Part shown: positions 1 through 8,255 of the stretch, in pieces
Position numbering within the stretch: the stretch's first letter is position 1
Layout of the letters: every line of letters starts with the position of its first letter
DNA from: Gammaproteobacteria bacterium
Lineage (GTDB): Bacteria > Pseudomonadota > Gammaproteobacteria > Xanthomonadales > Wenzhouxiangellaceae
Assembly (NCBI GenBank): GCA_003561495.1
Contig: PWWM01000192.1
Location: 1 to 17,686 of the forward strand
DNA length: 17,686 bases
Direction of reading: 5' to 3'
Program-made: the position numbers and the translations under genes
The notes under the pieces: model-generated
The model's database searches: none
Told to the model about the DNA's origin: nothing
Seen by the model: the letters and a program-made list of their open reading frames with translations, nothing else

Positions 1-2435
1 AGGACCCATTCCGGCCCGTCGTCGCCATCGACGCGCTGCCAGGCATTGAGCTCATTCCGCCAGCCATTGACGATCTCCGCCACACCGTCGCCGGTCAAAT
101 CGACCAGATTGGGAGCTCCGCTGCGCCCTCCAGCATTGCATTCCGGGCCACCGACAATATCGGCCTGGCTGCTGAACAGCGGCTCGCCGATGTGGGAGAA
201 CACCAGGATAGAGCCGCCGCAGCGCCCGTTGACCACGATATTGGGGAAGCCGTCGCCGGTGACATCGCCCACCGCCACGCCGTCCCGAAAAGTGGTAGGG
301 GCAGACATACTGAACTCGCCACCATTTTGATCCGGATCCCGGAAGAACCACAGCGGCTCCAGTTCCTGTTCTTCGGTGTAGCGGGCAGCCAGTAATCCTT
401 GCCAGTTACCAGCGCTGTCGTCGCGCGAAATGGTAGAAATCAACTCCGAACGTCCATCGCCGGTCAGGTCGGCAATAACGAAACGAGCAATGCCGTCGAG
501 GGATATGCGCCGATCCTGCCCGTCCAGCTCCAGCCACTGCAGGTCGGCCACTGGCTCGGTGCGCACCGGCGGAAAGTCCAGCCCCGGGGTGTAGTCGAAA
601 CTACCATCGGCGCGAAAGTCGAGCTGGCCGCGGATCGGGTCGGTCACCAGCTCGGCGGTGATCGGATCGCCATCGGGATCAAAGTCGTTCTCCATCACTC
701 CAGGCGCCGGCACGCTCAGCGTTTCCCCGCGGCTGACACGGTACTCATCGTCCAGCGCTACCGGCGCGCGATTGGGCTGGATGACCTGGACCACGAAGCG
801 GGTGACATCCTGCAGGCCAATCTGGTCTGTGACCCGCACGGTGACATCGTGGGCGCCCAGCCGTTCAGCGCCCGGAGTCCAGGTGATGCGTCCGGTGGAC
901 GGGTTGATGGCCATGCCCTGCGGAGCGCGGGTCAACGCGAAGGTCAGTTCATCATCGGGCAGGTCCGAATCACTGGCCTGGGCAGTGATGTCGAGCAGCT
1001 CCCCGATCAACAGGGTCTGATTCGGAATGGCCTCAATGGTCGGCGGTGAGCCGATGGCGTTGACTGTGACCACGAAACTCGCCGAGTCCGACATTCCGCC
1101 GGCATCGGTCACCGTCAGCGTCATCGGCCACTGGCCGACCTGGTCCGAAACCGGGGCCCAGGTCATGCCGCCGCTGGAGGTTGCCAGCGACAGGCCGGCC
1201 GGTTGGCCCTCAAGACTGAAGGTCAGCACATCATCGGGCAAATCCGGGTCGGTCGCCACCGGCTGAATGCTCAATACCTGGCCGACCAGGAGCGTCCGGT
1301 CGGCAATCGCCTCGAGGCTGGGCGGACGGTTTTCCGGCGCCGGCTCGGTCACCGTCACCTCGAAGGATTGACTGTCGGACAGACCGCCCTCGTCGCTGAC
1401 CACGGCCGTGACCGGATGCATCCCGACATCATCGATGGTGGTCGTCCAGGTGATCAGTCCGGTGTCGGCATTGATGGTCATTCCGGCCGGGGCCACATCC
1501 AGGCCGAAAGTCAGGGTGTCGTCCGGGTCGGGATCGTTTGCAATCACCTGAAGTTCAAGAGTCTCCCCGGCCTCCAGTGTCTGGTCGGCAATCGGCTGCA
1601 TGACCGGCGGCTGGTTGGGCGTTTCACTGCAGAACTCGTTGCGCGCACAAACCAGGTCACGAACGTCAATGACGCCATCGTCGTTGCAATCCAGCGCGGC
1701 CGTGTAGGGTTGTCGGTCCAGGATCACATCGACCTTGGCCTGGAAATCCGGAAGGTCACCCGCCTCACCCGGCATTCCGGCATCGGAACCGGCATCGGTG
1801 GTCACCAGTCCGGCTACACCCACCACCATCACGACCAATAGCAGGCCGGGGCGCTTGCGAACCACCAGCGGTGCGGTCAATGAGACCAGCAGCGCCAGCA
1901 GCACCAACGCGATCAGGCTGGGGCCCGGAACCGGATGCGGTTCGGACAACTCCTCATCATCGTCGCCAGTGCCCAGAATGGTGATGACCCCGGCCGACAG
2001 GCTGACCGGGCTGATGGCCTGGCCGTCGGAATCGGCCAGCAGGGCGTTGTCCGGCACGATATCCACCACCCCCGGTGGCGCGGCCGCGGCAATGGAAAAA
2101 TTCACGCTCACCAGGCTGGTGGCGCCCCCCCGGGGATCCGGACATTGCTCGGTCCAGGCGACAATGCGCACCCGTCCGGCGCCGACCCAGGCGTAGTCGA
2201 TCAGGAAGTCCCCTTCGGCGATCACCTCGAGCAAATCGACTCGATCGCCGTCGAAACTCAGCTCGAACTGCAAAGCCTCCGGCGTGCCGTCCAGTTGAAT
2301 CGGCAGTTCAACACTCTGCCCGGGCTCACCCTGGCCCGAACCCACCGACAGGCCCGTCTGGGCCATCGAGATGACAGGCATCAGGCCTGAGAGAATCAAC
2401 CCTAAGGCCAGACTTGCAAGAGATCCGAAACGCAT
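1..2435 (-). CDS. Partial multidomain secreted/surface protein: cohesin-like, TM, dockerin, Ig-like x3, VCBS-like, FG-GAP repeats
   Basis: The reading frame is open from an ATG at 2435 to the left edge, giving 811 codons; the C-terminus lies outside the window. A Shine-Dalgarno-like GGGGA sits six bases before the ATG. Residues 1-25 form a signal peptide ending SMA. Residues 26-160 resemble a cohesin domain (TGLSVGSGQGEPGQSVELP; later VRIVAWTEQ). An acidic DDDEE stretch then leads to PVPGPS plus a hydrophobic segment (about 171-192), a basic RKR, and a second hydrophobic segment (about 198-212). Residues 229-270 hold one dockerin-type calcium loop (DCNDDGVIDVRD). Three Ig/cadherin-like domains follow (about 272-548), each with a P-x-(I/L)-x-x-I-x-(D/N)-x-T-L opening and a GL(S/Q)D near the end. 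Next is a VCBS/Big_9-like domain (NRAPVALDDEY, about 549-616), then FG-GAP-type repeats with D-x-T-G-D-G motifs. The likely role is adhesion or scaffold at the cell surface; the partner is unknown. Confidence 0.85.
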   Translation of the reverse strand, partial: MRFGSLASLALGLILSGLMPVISMAQTGLSVGSGQGEPGQSVELPIQLDGTPEALQFELSFDGDRVDLLEVIAEGDFLIDYAWVGAGRVRIVAWTEQCPDPRGGATSLVSVNFSIAAAAPPGVVDIVPDNALLADSDGQAISPVSLSAGVITILGTGDDDEELSEPHPVPGPSLIALVLLALLVSLTAPLVVRKRPGLLLVVMVVGVAGLVTTDAGSDAGMPGEAGDLPDFQAKVDVILDRQPYTAALDCNDDGVIDVRDLVCARNEFCSETPNQPPVMQPIADQTLEAGETLELQVIANDPDPDDTLTFGLDVAPAGMTINADTGLITWTTTIDDVGMHPVTAVVSDEGGLSDSQSFEVTVTEPAPENRPPSLEAIADRTLLVGQVLSIQPVATDPDLPDDVLTFSLEGQPAGLSLATSSGGMTWAPVSDQVGQWPMTLTVTDAGGMSDSASFVVTVNAIGSPPTIEAIPNQTLLIGELLDITAQASDSDLPDDELTFALTRAPQGMAINPSTGRITWTPGAERLGAHDVTVRVTDQIGLQDVTRFVVQVIQPNRAPVALDDEYRVSRGETLSVPAPGVMENDFDPDGDPITAELVTDPIRGQLDFRADGSFDYTPGLDFPPVRTEPVADLQWLELDGQDRRISLDGIARFVIADLTGDGRSELISTISRDDSAGNWQGLLAARYTEEQELEPLWFFRDPDQNGGEFSMSAPTTFRDGVAVGDVTGDGFPNIVVNGRCGGSILVFSHIGEPLFSSQADIVGGPECNAGGRSGAPNLVDLTGDGVAEIVNGWRNELNAWQRVDGDDGPEWV

Positions 2436-2577
2436 GACGTTCCCCGCTTTGGGCTTCCACGTAAGGTCATACGCGTCATTGGTCAGCGAATCAGCTCATA
2501 CTCAAAGCTTGCCTTGTCAACAGAACCGGTCCAGAATGGCGACCAGACGATCAATCAGCTCCCTGCGAGGCTGGCCA

Positions 2578-3630
2578 ATGAATTTCACCCTTTTGCGACG
2601 AGTCACGAGCTCATTTCTATTCCTGTTCATACTGCTGGCCGTCAGTCAATTGCAGGCTGCCGAACTCAGACTGATTGATGGCGAGTTTCGCTACTACGAA
2701 AACGACGAACTCGTCGAGCATTGGCAAGGCATGCGGGCATTGCCTGATACACCCGAGACCGCCCAGGCAATTGCTCAGGCCAATGCGGTTCCGGTCGAGG
2801 ACCCTCCCGAGGCGTTGGCCTCGGCGCTTGCCACGATGTTTGTGGATTTCGAAATCGAGCCGGAAGGCGGCACCGAAGAGCAGCCCGGTGATCCGGTGTG
2901 TGTGGTGACCACCTATGAGGGCAACGTTTCAACCACGACCGATGGCGCAATCGCCGATGCCAGCGCAAGCATCGGAGGCTTCGAGTCTGTATTCACCACG
3001 ACTGTGGTGAACGCCGAGGATCAGGTAGCCATCGCCGACAGCGCTGCAAGCATACCGGCGATCGTGCTGAACCCCTCGTCCAATGACCCGATTTTCATGA
3101 GGCCATTCGATTCGATCACGGTCGGCGCCAACGATGACGCCATGACCTCTGGAGAATTTCATTTTATTGCCCTGATCGGCGATGAATTGCGAATCGGGGC
3201 CGGCAGCGCGGCTGCGGCTGCGGCTCTGTATCCGGGCAGTGCCGAGGCTCAGGCGTCCAGCGAAATGACCGCGGTCCTGCAGCAGGATGTCCTGGATTGC
3301 CAGCTCACGCTGGTTACTCTGGTCGAGACCGGCGAAGGCTCCATTCAGGTGGATCCAGAACAGGCAAGCTATCAGTTTGGCGATATCGTCGAAATCACCG
3401 CCATTCCGGATGAAGGCTGGGAGTTTGCCGGCTGGAGTGGCGATCTTGAGGGCATGGACAATCCCCTCACTGTGACCATCTCCAACAACACCGAGGTCTT
3501 TGCCTCCTTCGAACGGCAGGCATTGTCTCCATTACCGGTGCCCGTCAATGCGCCATTGACGCTCATGATCATGGCGCTGCTGTTGATGGGGATCGGCCTG
3601 GGCAGGCACAGAAAAGGCTTGCCTCACTGA
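2578..3630 (+). CDS. Secreted protein with InlB-type bacterial repeat domain and C-terminal sorting-type tail
   Basis: The product has 350 residues. I chose the ATG at 2578 because CGAGG lies seven bases upstream and a signal peptide follows directly (MNFTLLRR, hydrophobic core, cleavage near LQA-AEL at residue 27). An in-frame ATG at 2536 has no ribosome site. Residues 30-240 match no family I recognise; they are rich in Ala, Ser and Thr and include a run of six alanines. Residues 244-314 match the divergent InlB B-repeat / bacterial repeat domain (GEGSIQVDP, FGDIVEITAIPDEGWEFAGW, TEVFASFE). Residues 317-350 have the layout of an IPTL/PEP-CTERM-like sorting signal: PLPVPVNAP, a hydrophobic helix, then GRHRK. 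The protein is likely exported and anchored or processed at the membrane. It is transcribed away from the cohesin-like gene and precedes the barrel gene by 61 bases with no terminator seen, so the two may be co-transcribed. The function is unknown. Confidence 0.85.
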   Translation: MNFTLLRRVTSSFLFLFILLAVSQLQAAELRLIDGEFRYYENDELVEHWQGMRALPDTPETAQAIAQANAVPVEDPPEALASALATMFVDFEIEPEGGTEEQPGDPVCVVTTYEGNVSTTTDGAIADASASIGGFESVFTTTVVNAEDQVAIADSAASIPAIVLNPSSNDPIFMRPFDSITVGANDDAMTSGEFHFIALIGDELRIGAGSAAAAAALYPGSAEAQASSEMTAVLQQDVLDCQLTLVTLVETGEGSIQVDPEQASYQFGDIVEITAIPDEGWEFAGWSGDLEGMDNPLTVTISNNTEVFASFERQALSPLPVPVNAPLTLMIMALLLMGIGLGRHRKGLPH

Positions 3631-3691
3631 TCCAGCTTGAGTCACAGTTCGCGACCGAATATTTTCAACTTGATGATTGGACTTCCAAGAA

Positions 3692-4171
3692 ATGTTTCTA
3701 CCCCTGATCCGAACTTGCCTGCTCTTGATGGTTCTGATCATTTGCTGTGCGCCTGCATTCGCCGACAATGAGTATCGTTGGCTGATTCGAACCAGCATTT
3801 ATACAACCCATTTCAATCACGATCCCGAGCACAACAATAACTCGCAGCTGATCGGACTGGACTACTATCTTTCAGAAGATCGTGACTGGCTGGTAGGGGG
3901 AAACACTTTTCGCAACTCCTGGGATCAACGCTCGGTTTACCTGTATGCAGGCCGTCGCTTTGACTGGGTGGAAAATCGGCTTTACGGAAAACTGACGGCC
4001 GGAGTGCTCTGGGGATGGCGTGGCGAGCACCAGGATGCCATCCTGTTCAACCAACTGGGCGTAGCGCCTGCCATTATTCCGGCAGTCGGCGTTCAGGCCG
4101 GCCGTTTCACCAGTGAGTTCATCATCTTCGGCATCAATGGCTTGATGATCAACATTGGCGCATATTTCTAG
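3692..4171 (+). CDS. PagP-like outer-membrane beta-barrel protein
   Basis: The product has 159 residues. The ATG at 3692 gives a compact signal peptide (MFLPLIRTC, Leu-rich core, AFA-DNE cleavage near residue 24); an in-frame TTG at 3677 would add five residues. The mature part alternates polar and hydrophobic residues as in a small barrel and ends in an aromatic Phe (INIGAYF), the usual outer-membrane insertion signal. The TTHFNHDPEHNNN and FRNSWDQ motifs, with VAPAIIPAVG, belong to a family often labelled 'sn-glycerol-3-phosphate transporter', a label I doubt. The layout parallels PagP lipid A palmitoyltransferase. His40 could match PagP catalytic His33, and Asn75-Ser76 aligns with PagP Asp76-Ser77, so the Asp is replaced by Asn. 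Enzymatic activity is therefore uncertain. Its stop codon lies one base from the stop of the opposing beta-helix gene. Confidence 0.8.
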   Translation: MFLPLIRTCLLLMVLIICCAPAFADNEYRWLIRTSIYTTHFNHDPEHNNNSQLIGLDYYLSEDRDWLVGGNTFRNSWDQRSVYLYAGRRFDWVENRLYGKLTAGVLWGWRGEHQDAILFNQLGVAPAIIPAVGVQAGRFTSEFIIFGINGLMINIGAYF

Positions 4172-4172
4172 A

Positions 4173-5405
4173 TCAGAGGCTTGAGAAACGGTCACGAAAG
4201 ATGCGATCGTAGGCCGAGCGGTCCAGGAAATCGCCGAAGTCGACCCAATCGCTGACCGCGTTGCCCTGGCCAGTGGGGTTGTCGTTTGCGTGGTACGGAC
4301 CGGACGAATGGCCCCACCAGTTGAAGCGCGCGTTGATGATCAGTTCGCCGGACTGGTTTCGGACCCCGTAGTCGACGTTGTCGACGATGTCATTGCCATC
4401 CGAAACCTGCCCGCCGATGAGCGGATTGGCCTGGCCATGGCTGTCGATGCCGACCTGGTTGAACCGGATCAGATTCTTCCTGACCAGCGGTTCGCTATGA
4501 TCGCCGCCGATGCGGATGCCGGCCTGCGCATTGACCTCGATGATGTTGTGATCGAGCAGTGGACTGGATTGCTGAATGTCGATGCCGTGCCGGCCATTGG
4601 TCACGACCCGGTTGCGTACCAGTGCGAGGGTTCCGCCGGCATTGTCAATGCTGATTCCGTCAGTGCCGTTGTTGGTGATGATGCTGTTCTTGATCATCGC
4701 CGATTGAAGTGCGCCAATGACGCGCATGCCGTGCGAACCATTGCCTTCGATCAGGATACCGGTCATCGCAAGATTGATGTCGGCCTGGTTGAAATCCATC
4801 CCGACCGAGCCGTTGTCGATGATCTGGATGTTTTCGATACTGACATCACCTTCGGCATTGTGGATGCGGATGCCTTGGCGCGCCCCATCACGAATCACCG
4901 AGTCACTGACCGACAGCTGGCCATCGCCCCGGAACCAGATATTGGCCTCGCCGCGGTTGTACAGGCTGTTGTGACCGGCATAGCGCACCTCGACATGGGC
5001 CAGTTCGATGCTGCCGCTGCCGGTGGCTTCCAGGCCGCGCCAGCCACCCGGCTCCGGGGAAGTGGCATCGCCGTCGCCGTTGGTGTCGCCACCAACGGAG
5101 TCGTCGCGAATGTCCGTGAAATAAATGCGTTGTTCGGACTGGCCGATGGCTTGCAGCAGACCGTCGGCCTCCAGGCGACGACCCGCATTGAACTTGACCA
5201 CGGCGCCCGGATTGATGGTCAGGGTGACGCCTTCAACGACCCGAACGTTGCTGGTCACCTGGTAAACCGGGTCCGACCAGACGGTGTTTTCTGTGATGTC
5301 CCCGCCGACCTGGGTAGCTGACCAGGCCTGCGGCAGCAGCACACTGACCAGGATCACAACCATGGCGTACAGGCGGAAAAGGTGAGAACGTGGCTGGTTT
5401 CCCAT
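4173..5405 (-). CDS. Secreted right-handed parallel beta-helix protein
   Basis: The product has 410 residues. The ATG at 5405 is preceded by AAGGGA at good spacing. A signal peptide ends near AWSA (residue 30). Residues 57-130 carry an N-terminal module common in bacterial beta-helix proteins: TLTINPGAVVKF, then IYFTDIRDDSVGGDTNGDGD and PGGWRGLE; the DTNGDGD stretch is a likely calcium loop. Residues 130-370 consist of about ten PbH1-type coils with recurring N-x-(I/V)-x-x-N/D-G-x-x-G-(I/M) steps (HGMRVIG, DGISID, HGIDIQ, AGIRIGG). A closing module has FNWWGHSSGPYH and GNAVSDWVDF. The C-terminus reads IFRDRFSSL, similar to the tail of the other beta-helix protein in this window. No lyase residues can be assigned with confidence, so polysaccharide binding or cleavage and adhesion both remain possible. 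It is divergent from nadA and convergent with the PagP-like gene. Confidence 0.88.
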   Translation of the reverse strand: MGNQPRSHLFRLYAMVVILVSVLLPQAWSATQVGGDITENTVWSDPVYQVTSNVRVVEGVTLTINPGAVVKFNAGRRLEADGLLQAIGQSEQRIYFTDIRDDSVGGDTNGDGDATSPEPGGWRGLEATGSGSIELAHVEVRYAGHNSLYNRGEANIWFRGDGQLSVSDSVIRDGARQGIRIHNAEGDVSIENIQIIDNGSVGMDFNQADINLAMTGILIEGNGSHGMRVIGALQSAMIKNSIITNNGTDGISIDNAGGTLALVRNRVVTNGRHGIDIQQSSPLLDHNIIEVNAQAGIRIGGDHSEPLVRKNLIRFNQVGIDSHGQANPLIGGQVSDGNDIVDNVDYGVRNQSGELIINARFNWWGHSSGPYHANDNPTGQGNAVSDWVDFGDFLDRSAYDRIFRDRFSSL

Positions 5406-5522
5406 GGGAATCCCTTGAATGATTTCCCGGATTTCAGGCTATCCAACAACTTCAATTGCGTAGTTGATGAAGGTCAAATATAGAAGCGCGACTCGACGGC
5501 AATGAGGGCTCCATCGGGAGTA

Positions 5523-5550
5523 GCAAGCCGTTCTGGAACGTAGGGCTTGC
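5523..5550. promoter_or_regulatory. Nested inverted repeat upstream of nadA
   Basis: GCAAGCC at 5523-5529 is the perfect reverse complement of GGCTTGC at 5544-5550. Between them lies a second dyad, GTTC-TG-GAAC at 5530-5539. It lies in the 221-base gap between the divergent beta-helix gene and nadA, about 77 bases before the nadA ATG. It could be an operator or an RNA hairpin. It does not resemble the NrtR or NadR sites I know. The rest of this gap holds no promoter I can support. Confidence 0.35.
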
Positions 5551-5626
5551 GAAAACAGCCACTCGGAACCACATTCATTCACTACGATCAGATATTCTCG
5601 GCCCTCCGGTCGACCGTCCGACAAGC

Positions 5627-6745
5627 ATGATGCAGACTGAAGCGAAAATCTCCGAGTTCCACTACCCGCCGGCCTCCGATCTGGTCTACGACGAGCAGGT
5701 CAGGGCGCGCACCGATGCGCTTTACGAGAAGGTCAGGGACGTCGTTCCCGAGGCCGAGTGGCCGTTGCATGCGCCGCTCATCGATGCCATCAATCGCCTG
5801 AAAGTCGAACGCAATGCGGTCATCCTGGCGCACAACTACATGACGCCGGAGATTTTCAATTGCGTGGGAGACATCACCGGCGATTCGCTCAAGCTGGCCC
5901 AGGAAGCCGCCCGCACCGAGCAGGACGTGATCGTCCAGGCCGGGGTGCATTTCATGGCCGAGACCGCCAAGATCCTTTCACCGAACAAGACCGTGTTGAT
6001 TCCGGATTTACGAGCCGGCTGTTCTCTGGCCGAATCCATTACCGGCGAGGATGTGCGCCGCATTCGCCGGGCCTATCCCGATTACCCGATCGTCACCTAC
6101 GTCAACACCTCGGCAGAGGTCAAGGCCGAGTCCGACATCTGCTGCACCTCTTCCAACGCGGTGCCGGTGGCCGAGGCGATCGCGAAGCAATGGGATACCG
6201 ACACGGTGATCTTCATCCCCGATCAGTTCCTGGCTCGCAACGTAGCCAGCCAGACCGATCTGAAGGTACTGACCTGGAAGGGTGAATGCGAGGTCCATGA
6301 CAAGTTCACTCTGGCCGAGATCCAGCAATTGCGCCAGGAGCACCCGAACGCCATGATCGTCACCCACCCGGAGTGCCCTCCGGAGGTGGTCAAGGCTTCG
6401 GACTATGCCGGTTCGACCGGCGCCATGATCGCCCACGTGACTGAAAAACGTCCGACCGAGGCGATACTCATCACGGAATGCTCGATGAGCGACAACGTGG
6501 CCCTGGCCAACCCGCAGACCCGTTTCATTCGCCCGTGCAACCTGTGCCCGCACATGAAGCGCATCACGCTGACCAACATCTACGATGCATTGCGCGAAAT
6601 GAAGCACAGGGTCGAGGTCGATGCCGAGATTGCCCGGCGCGCGCGTGAGAGTTTGCAGGCGATGCTGGACCTGCCGATGCCGGATAGTCCGCCGGCCTTT
6701 GATCCAAGCCGGGATGAACGCCCGGCGCCCTTCGTCCAGATCTGA
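5627..6745 (+). CDS. nadA: Quinolinate synthase NadA
   Basis: The product has 372 residues. It condenses iminoaspartate with dihydroxyacetone phosphate to give quinolinate, the second step of de novo NAD synthesis, in the cytoplasm. Diagnostic motifs are AVILAHNYMTPEI (64-76), GDSLKLAQEA (85-94), FMAETAKIL (109-117), PDLRAGCSLAES (126-137), YVNTSAEVKAESD (158-170) and AGSTGAMI (261-268). The three [4Fe-4S] ligands are expected at Cys132 (AGCS), Cys221 (KGECEVHDKF) and Cys307 (CNLCPHM). The start is a double ATG (5627 or 5630) with no clear Shine-Dalgarno; the N-terminal extension before residue 50 is longer than in the E. coli enzyme. nadB follows after four bases, forming an operon. nadC is not in the window. 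Confidence 0.97.
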   Translation: MMQTEAKISEFHYPPASDLVYDEQVRARTDALYEKVRDVVPEAEWPLHAPLIDAINRLKVERNAVILAHNYMTPEIFNCVGDITGDSLKLAQEAARTEQDVIVQAGVHFMAETAKILSPNKTVLIPDLRAGCSLAESITGEDVRRIRRAYPDYPIVTYVNTSAEVKAESDICCTSSNAVPVAEAIAKQWDTDTVIFIPDQFLARNVASQTDLKVLTWKGECEVHDKFTLAEIQQLRQEHPNAMIVTHPECPPEVVKASDYAGSTGAMIAHVTEKRPTEAILITECSMSDNVALANPQTRFIRPCNLCPHMKRITLTNIYDALREMKHRVEVDAEIARRARESLQAMLDLPMPDSPPAFDPSRDERPAPFVQI

Positions 6746-6749
6746 ATTC

Positions 6750-8255
6750 ATGACAAACAATCCGTTGGTGATTGTCGGCTCAGGCATCGCCGGGCTGTGG
6801 ACTGCCCTGCATGCCGCGCCCCGGAAGGTACTGCTGCTGTCCGCCTCGAAGCTGGCTGATGGTCCGGCCACCGCCTGGGCCCAGGGAGGCATTGCCGCCG
6901 CCCTCGGTGAGGACGATTCACCGGAACAGCATGCCCTCGATACCATTGCCGCCGGTGACGGCCTGGTCGATGAGCAGGTGGCCCGACGGATCACCCAGCT
7001 TGGGCCGGCGGAAGTTCGCGCCCTGGAACAACTCGGAGTGCCCTTTGACCACGAACCGGATGGTCGCTGGGCGCTATCTCTGGAGGCAGCCCACGGCCAA
7101 CGGCGCGTGATCCGGGTCCGCGGTGACCGTGCCGGCGCGGCCATTCTCGAGGTGCTGGCCAAGGCGGTTACCGAAGCCGAGCATGTGGAGGTGCGAGAGC
7201 ATACTCCCGTCCAGGGGCTGATAGGTGATGGTCAGGGTCGCTGTGGCGGGGTGTGGGTGGGCGCTGAACCGGAGAACCCGGAATCCCTGGCTGCCTCGGC
7301 GGTGGTCTTGGCCACTGGTGGGCTAGGTGGTCTGTATGCACTGACCACCAACCCCATTGGCAATCGTGGCCGGGCCCTGGCCTGGGCGGCCCGCCTGGGT
7401 GCGGTCATCCGCGATGCCGAATTCGTGCAGTTTCATCCCACCGCGATCGCCAGTGATCGCAATCCGACCTGGCTGGCCACCGAGGCGCTGCGTGGTGAAG
7501 GGGCGGTCCTGGTCGATGACAACGGCCGGCGTTTCATGCCCGACATTCATCCCGATGCCGACCTCGCCCCGCGCGATATCGTCGCACGGGCGGTTTTCAA
7601 TCAGCGACGGACAGGTCACGGCGCATGGCTGGATGCCCGGCAAACCATCGGCGAACGCTTTCCCGAATTATTCCCGGCCGTCTTTCAGGCCTGTCAAACC
7701 CTGGGTATCGATCCGCGTCGGGAGGCGATTCCGGTGGCGCCGGCGGCCCATTACCAGATCGGCGGGATTGACACCGACCTGGAAGGCAGAACCGCTGTTT
7801 CGGGACTCTTTGCCGTCGGTGAGTGCGCCTGCATCGGATTGCACGGCGCTAATCGACTGGCCTCGAATTCCCTGCTCGAGGCGCTGGTCATGGGGCGTCG
7901 GGTGGCCAGGGCCGCCGGGGAGGAGGCCAGCGACAAGATCGCGGCCCCGGCCGATATCAAGCCGGCGGCCAGACTGCCGGATGAGGCGCTGGGTCAACTG
8001 CGCCGGAGCATGTCAGGCCATGCCGGGGTCGAGCGAGACGCCGCCGGGCTGAATCAGCTCGTGCACGAGATCGACCGGATGGTCGCTCGTCATGGCCAGG
8101 CCGACGAGCTGGTCGTCGCTCGCATCATTGCCCGCTCGGCGGCGCGACGGCGCGAATCCCGCGGCGCTCATTTTCGCCGGGACTATCCCGATCCCGTGGC
8201 AACAGCCCAATCCACGTACCTCGACTTTTCGTCCGCGATGCTCACCGATCCCTGA
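6750..8255 (+). CDS. nadB: L-aspartate oxidase NadB
   Basis: The product has 501 residues, a little shorter than E. coli NadB. It is an FAD flavoprotein oxidising L-aspartate to iminoaspartate for NadA, using oxygen or fumarate as acceptor. The ATG at 6750, four bases after the nadA stop, places the dinucleotide-binding motif GSGIAGL at residues 10-16. Other family motifs are TAWAQGGIAAAL (41-52), EFVQFHPTAI (224-233), TEALRGEGA (244-252), RRFMPD (260-265), APRDIVARA (273-281), HYQIGGI (334-340), GLHGANRLASNSLLEAL (363-379) and ESRGAHFR (469-476). His229, Arg275, His334 and Arg369 occupy the active-site positions expected from the succinate dehydrogenase/fumarate reductase flavoprotein family. 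No Shine-Dalgarno is visible, so coupling to nadA translation is likely. It ends within a stem-loop shared with the convergent gene. Confidence 0.97.
   Translation: MTNNPLVIVGSGIAGLWTALHAAPRKVLLLSASKLADGPATAWAQGGIAAALGEDDSPEQHALDTIAAGDGLVDEQVARRITQLGPAEVRALEQLGVPFDHEPDGRWALSLEAAHGQRRVIRVRGDRAGAAILEVLAKAVTEAEHVEVREHTPVQGLIGDGQGRCGGVWVGAEPENPESLAASAVVLATGGLGGLYALTTNPIGNRGRALAWAARLGAVIRDAEFVQFHPTAIASDRNPTWLATEALRGEGAVLVDDNGRRFMPDIHPDADLAPRDIVARAVFNQRRTGHGAWLDARQTIGERFPELFPAVFQACQTLGIDPRREAIPVAPAAHYQIGGIDTDLEGRTAVSGLFAVGECACIGLHGANRLASNSLLEALVMGRRVARAAGEEASDKIAAPADIKPAARLPDEALGQLRRSMSGHAGVERDAAGLNQLVHEIDRMVARHGQADELVVARIIARSAARRRESRGAHFRRDYPDPVATAQSTYLDFSSAMLTDP

Noticed and set aside
399..2390. 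Several plus-strand open frames of 150-216 codons.
   Set aside because: They are antisense to the large Ig/FG-GAP gene, whose frame is open over the full 2435 bases with a signal peptide and domain order.
2492..2520. A perfect TTGACA on the minus strand (2515-2520) before the cohesin-like gene.
   Set aside because: There is no acceptable -10 at 16-18 bases; the nearest TATGAG is only 14 bases away, so I do not call a promoter.
4290..5321. Plus-strand open frame of 343 codons opposite the beta-helix gene.
   Set aside because: The minus strand has a signal peptide, a ribosome site and clear beta-helix repeats; the plus frame is rich in Asp, Val and Ala as expected from a mirror frame.
6008..7162. 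Long open frame of 384 codons on the minus strand across nadA and nadB.
   Set aside because: It lies antisense to two certain genes, has low-complexity composition with no recognisable motif, and is explained by GC-rich codon use.
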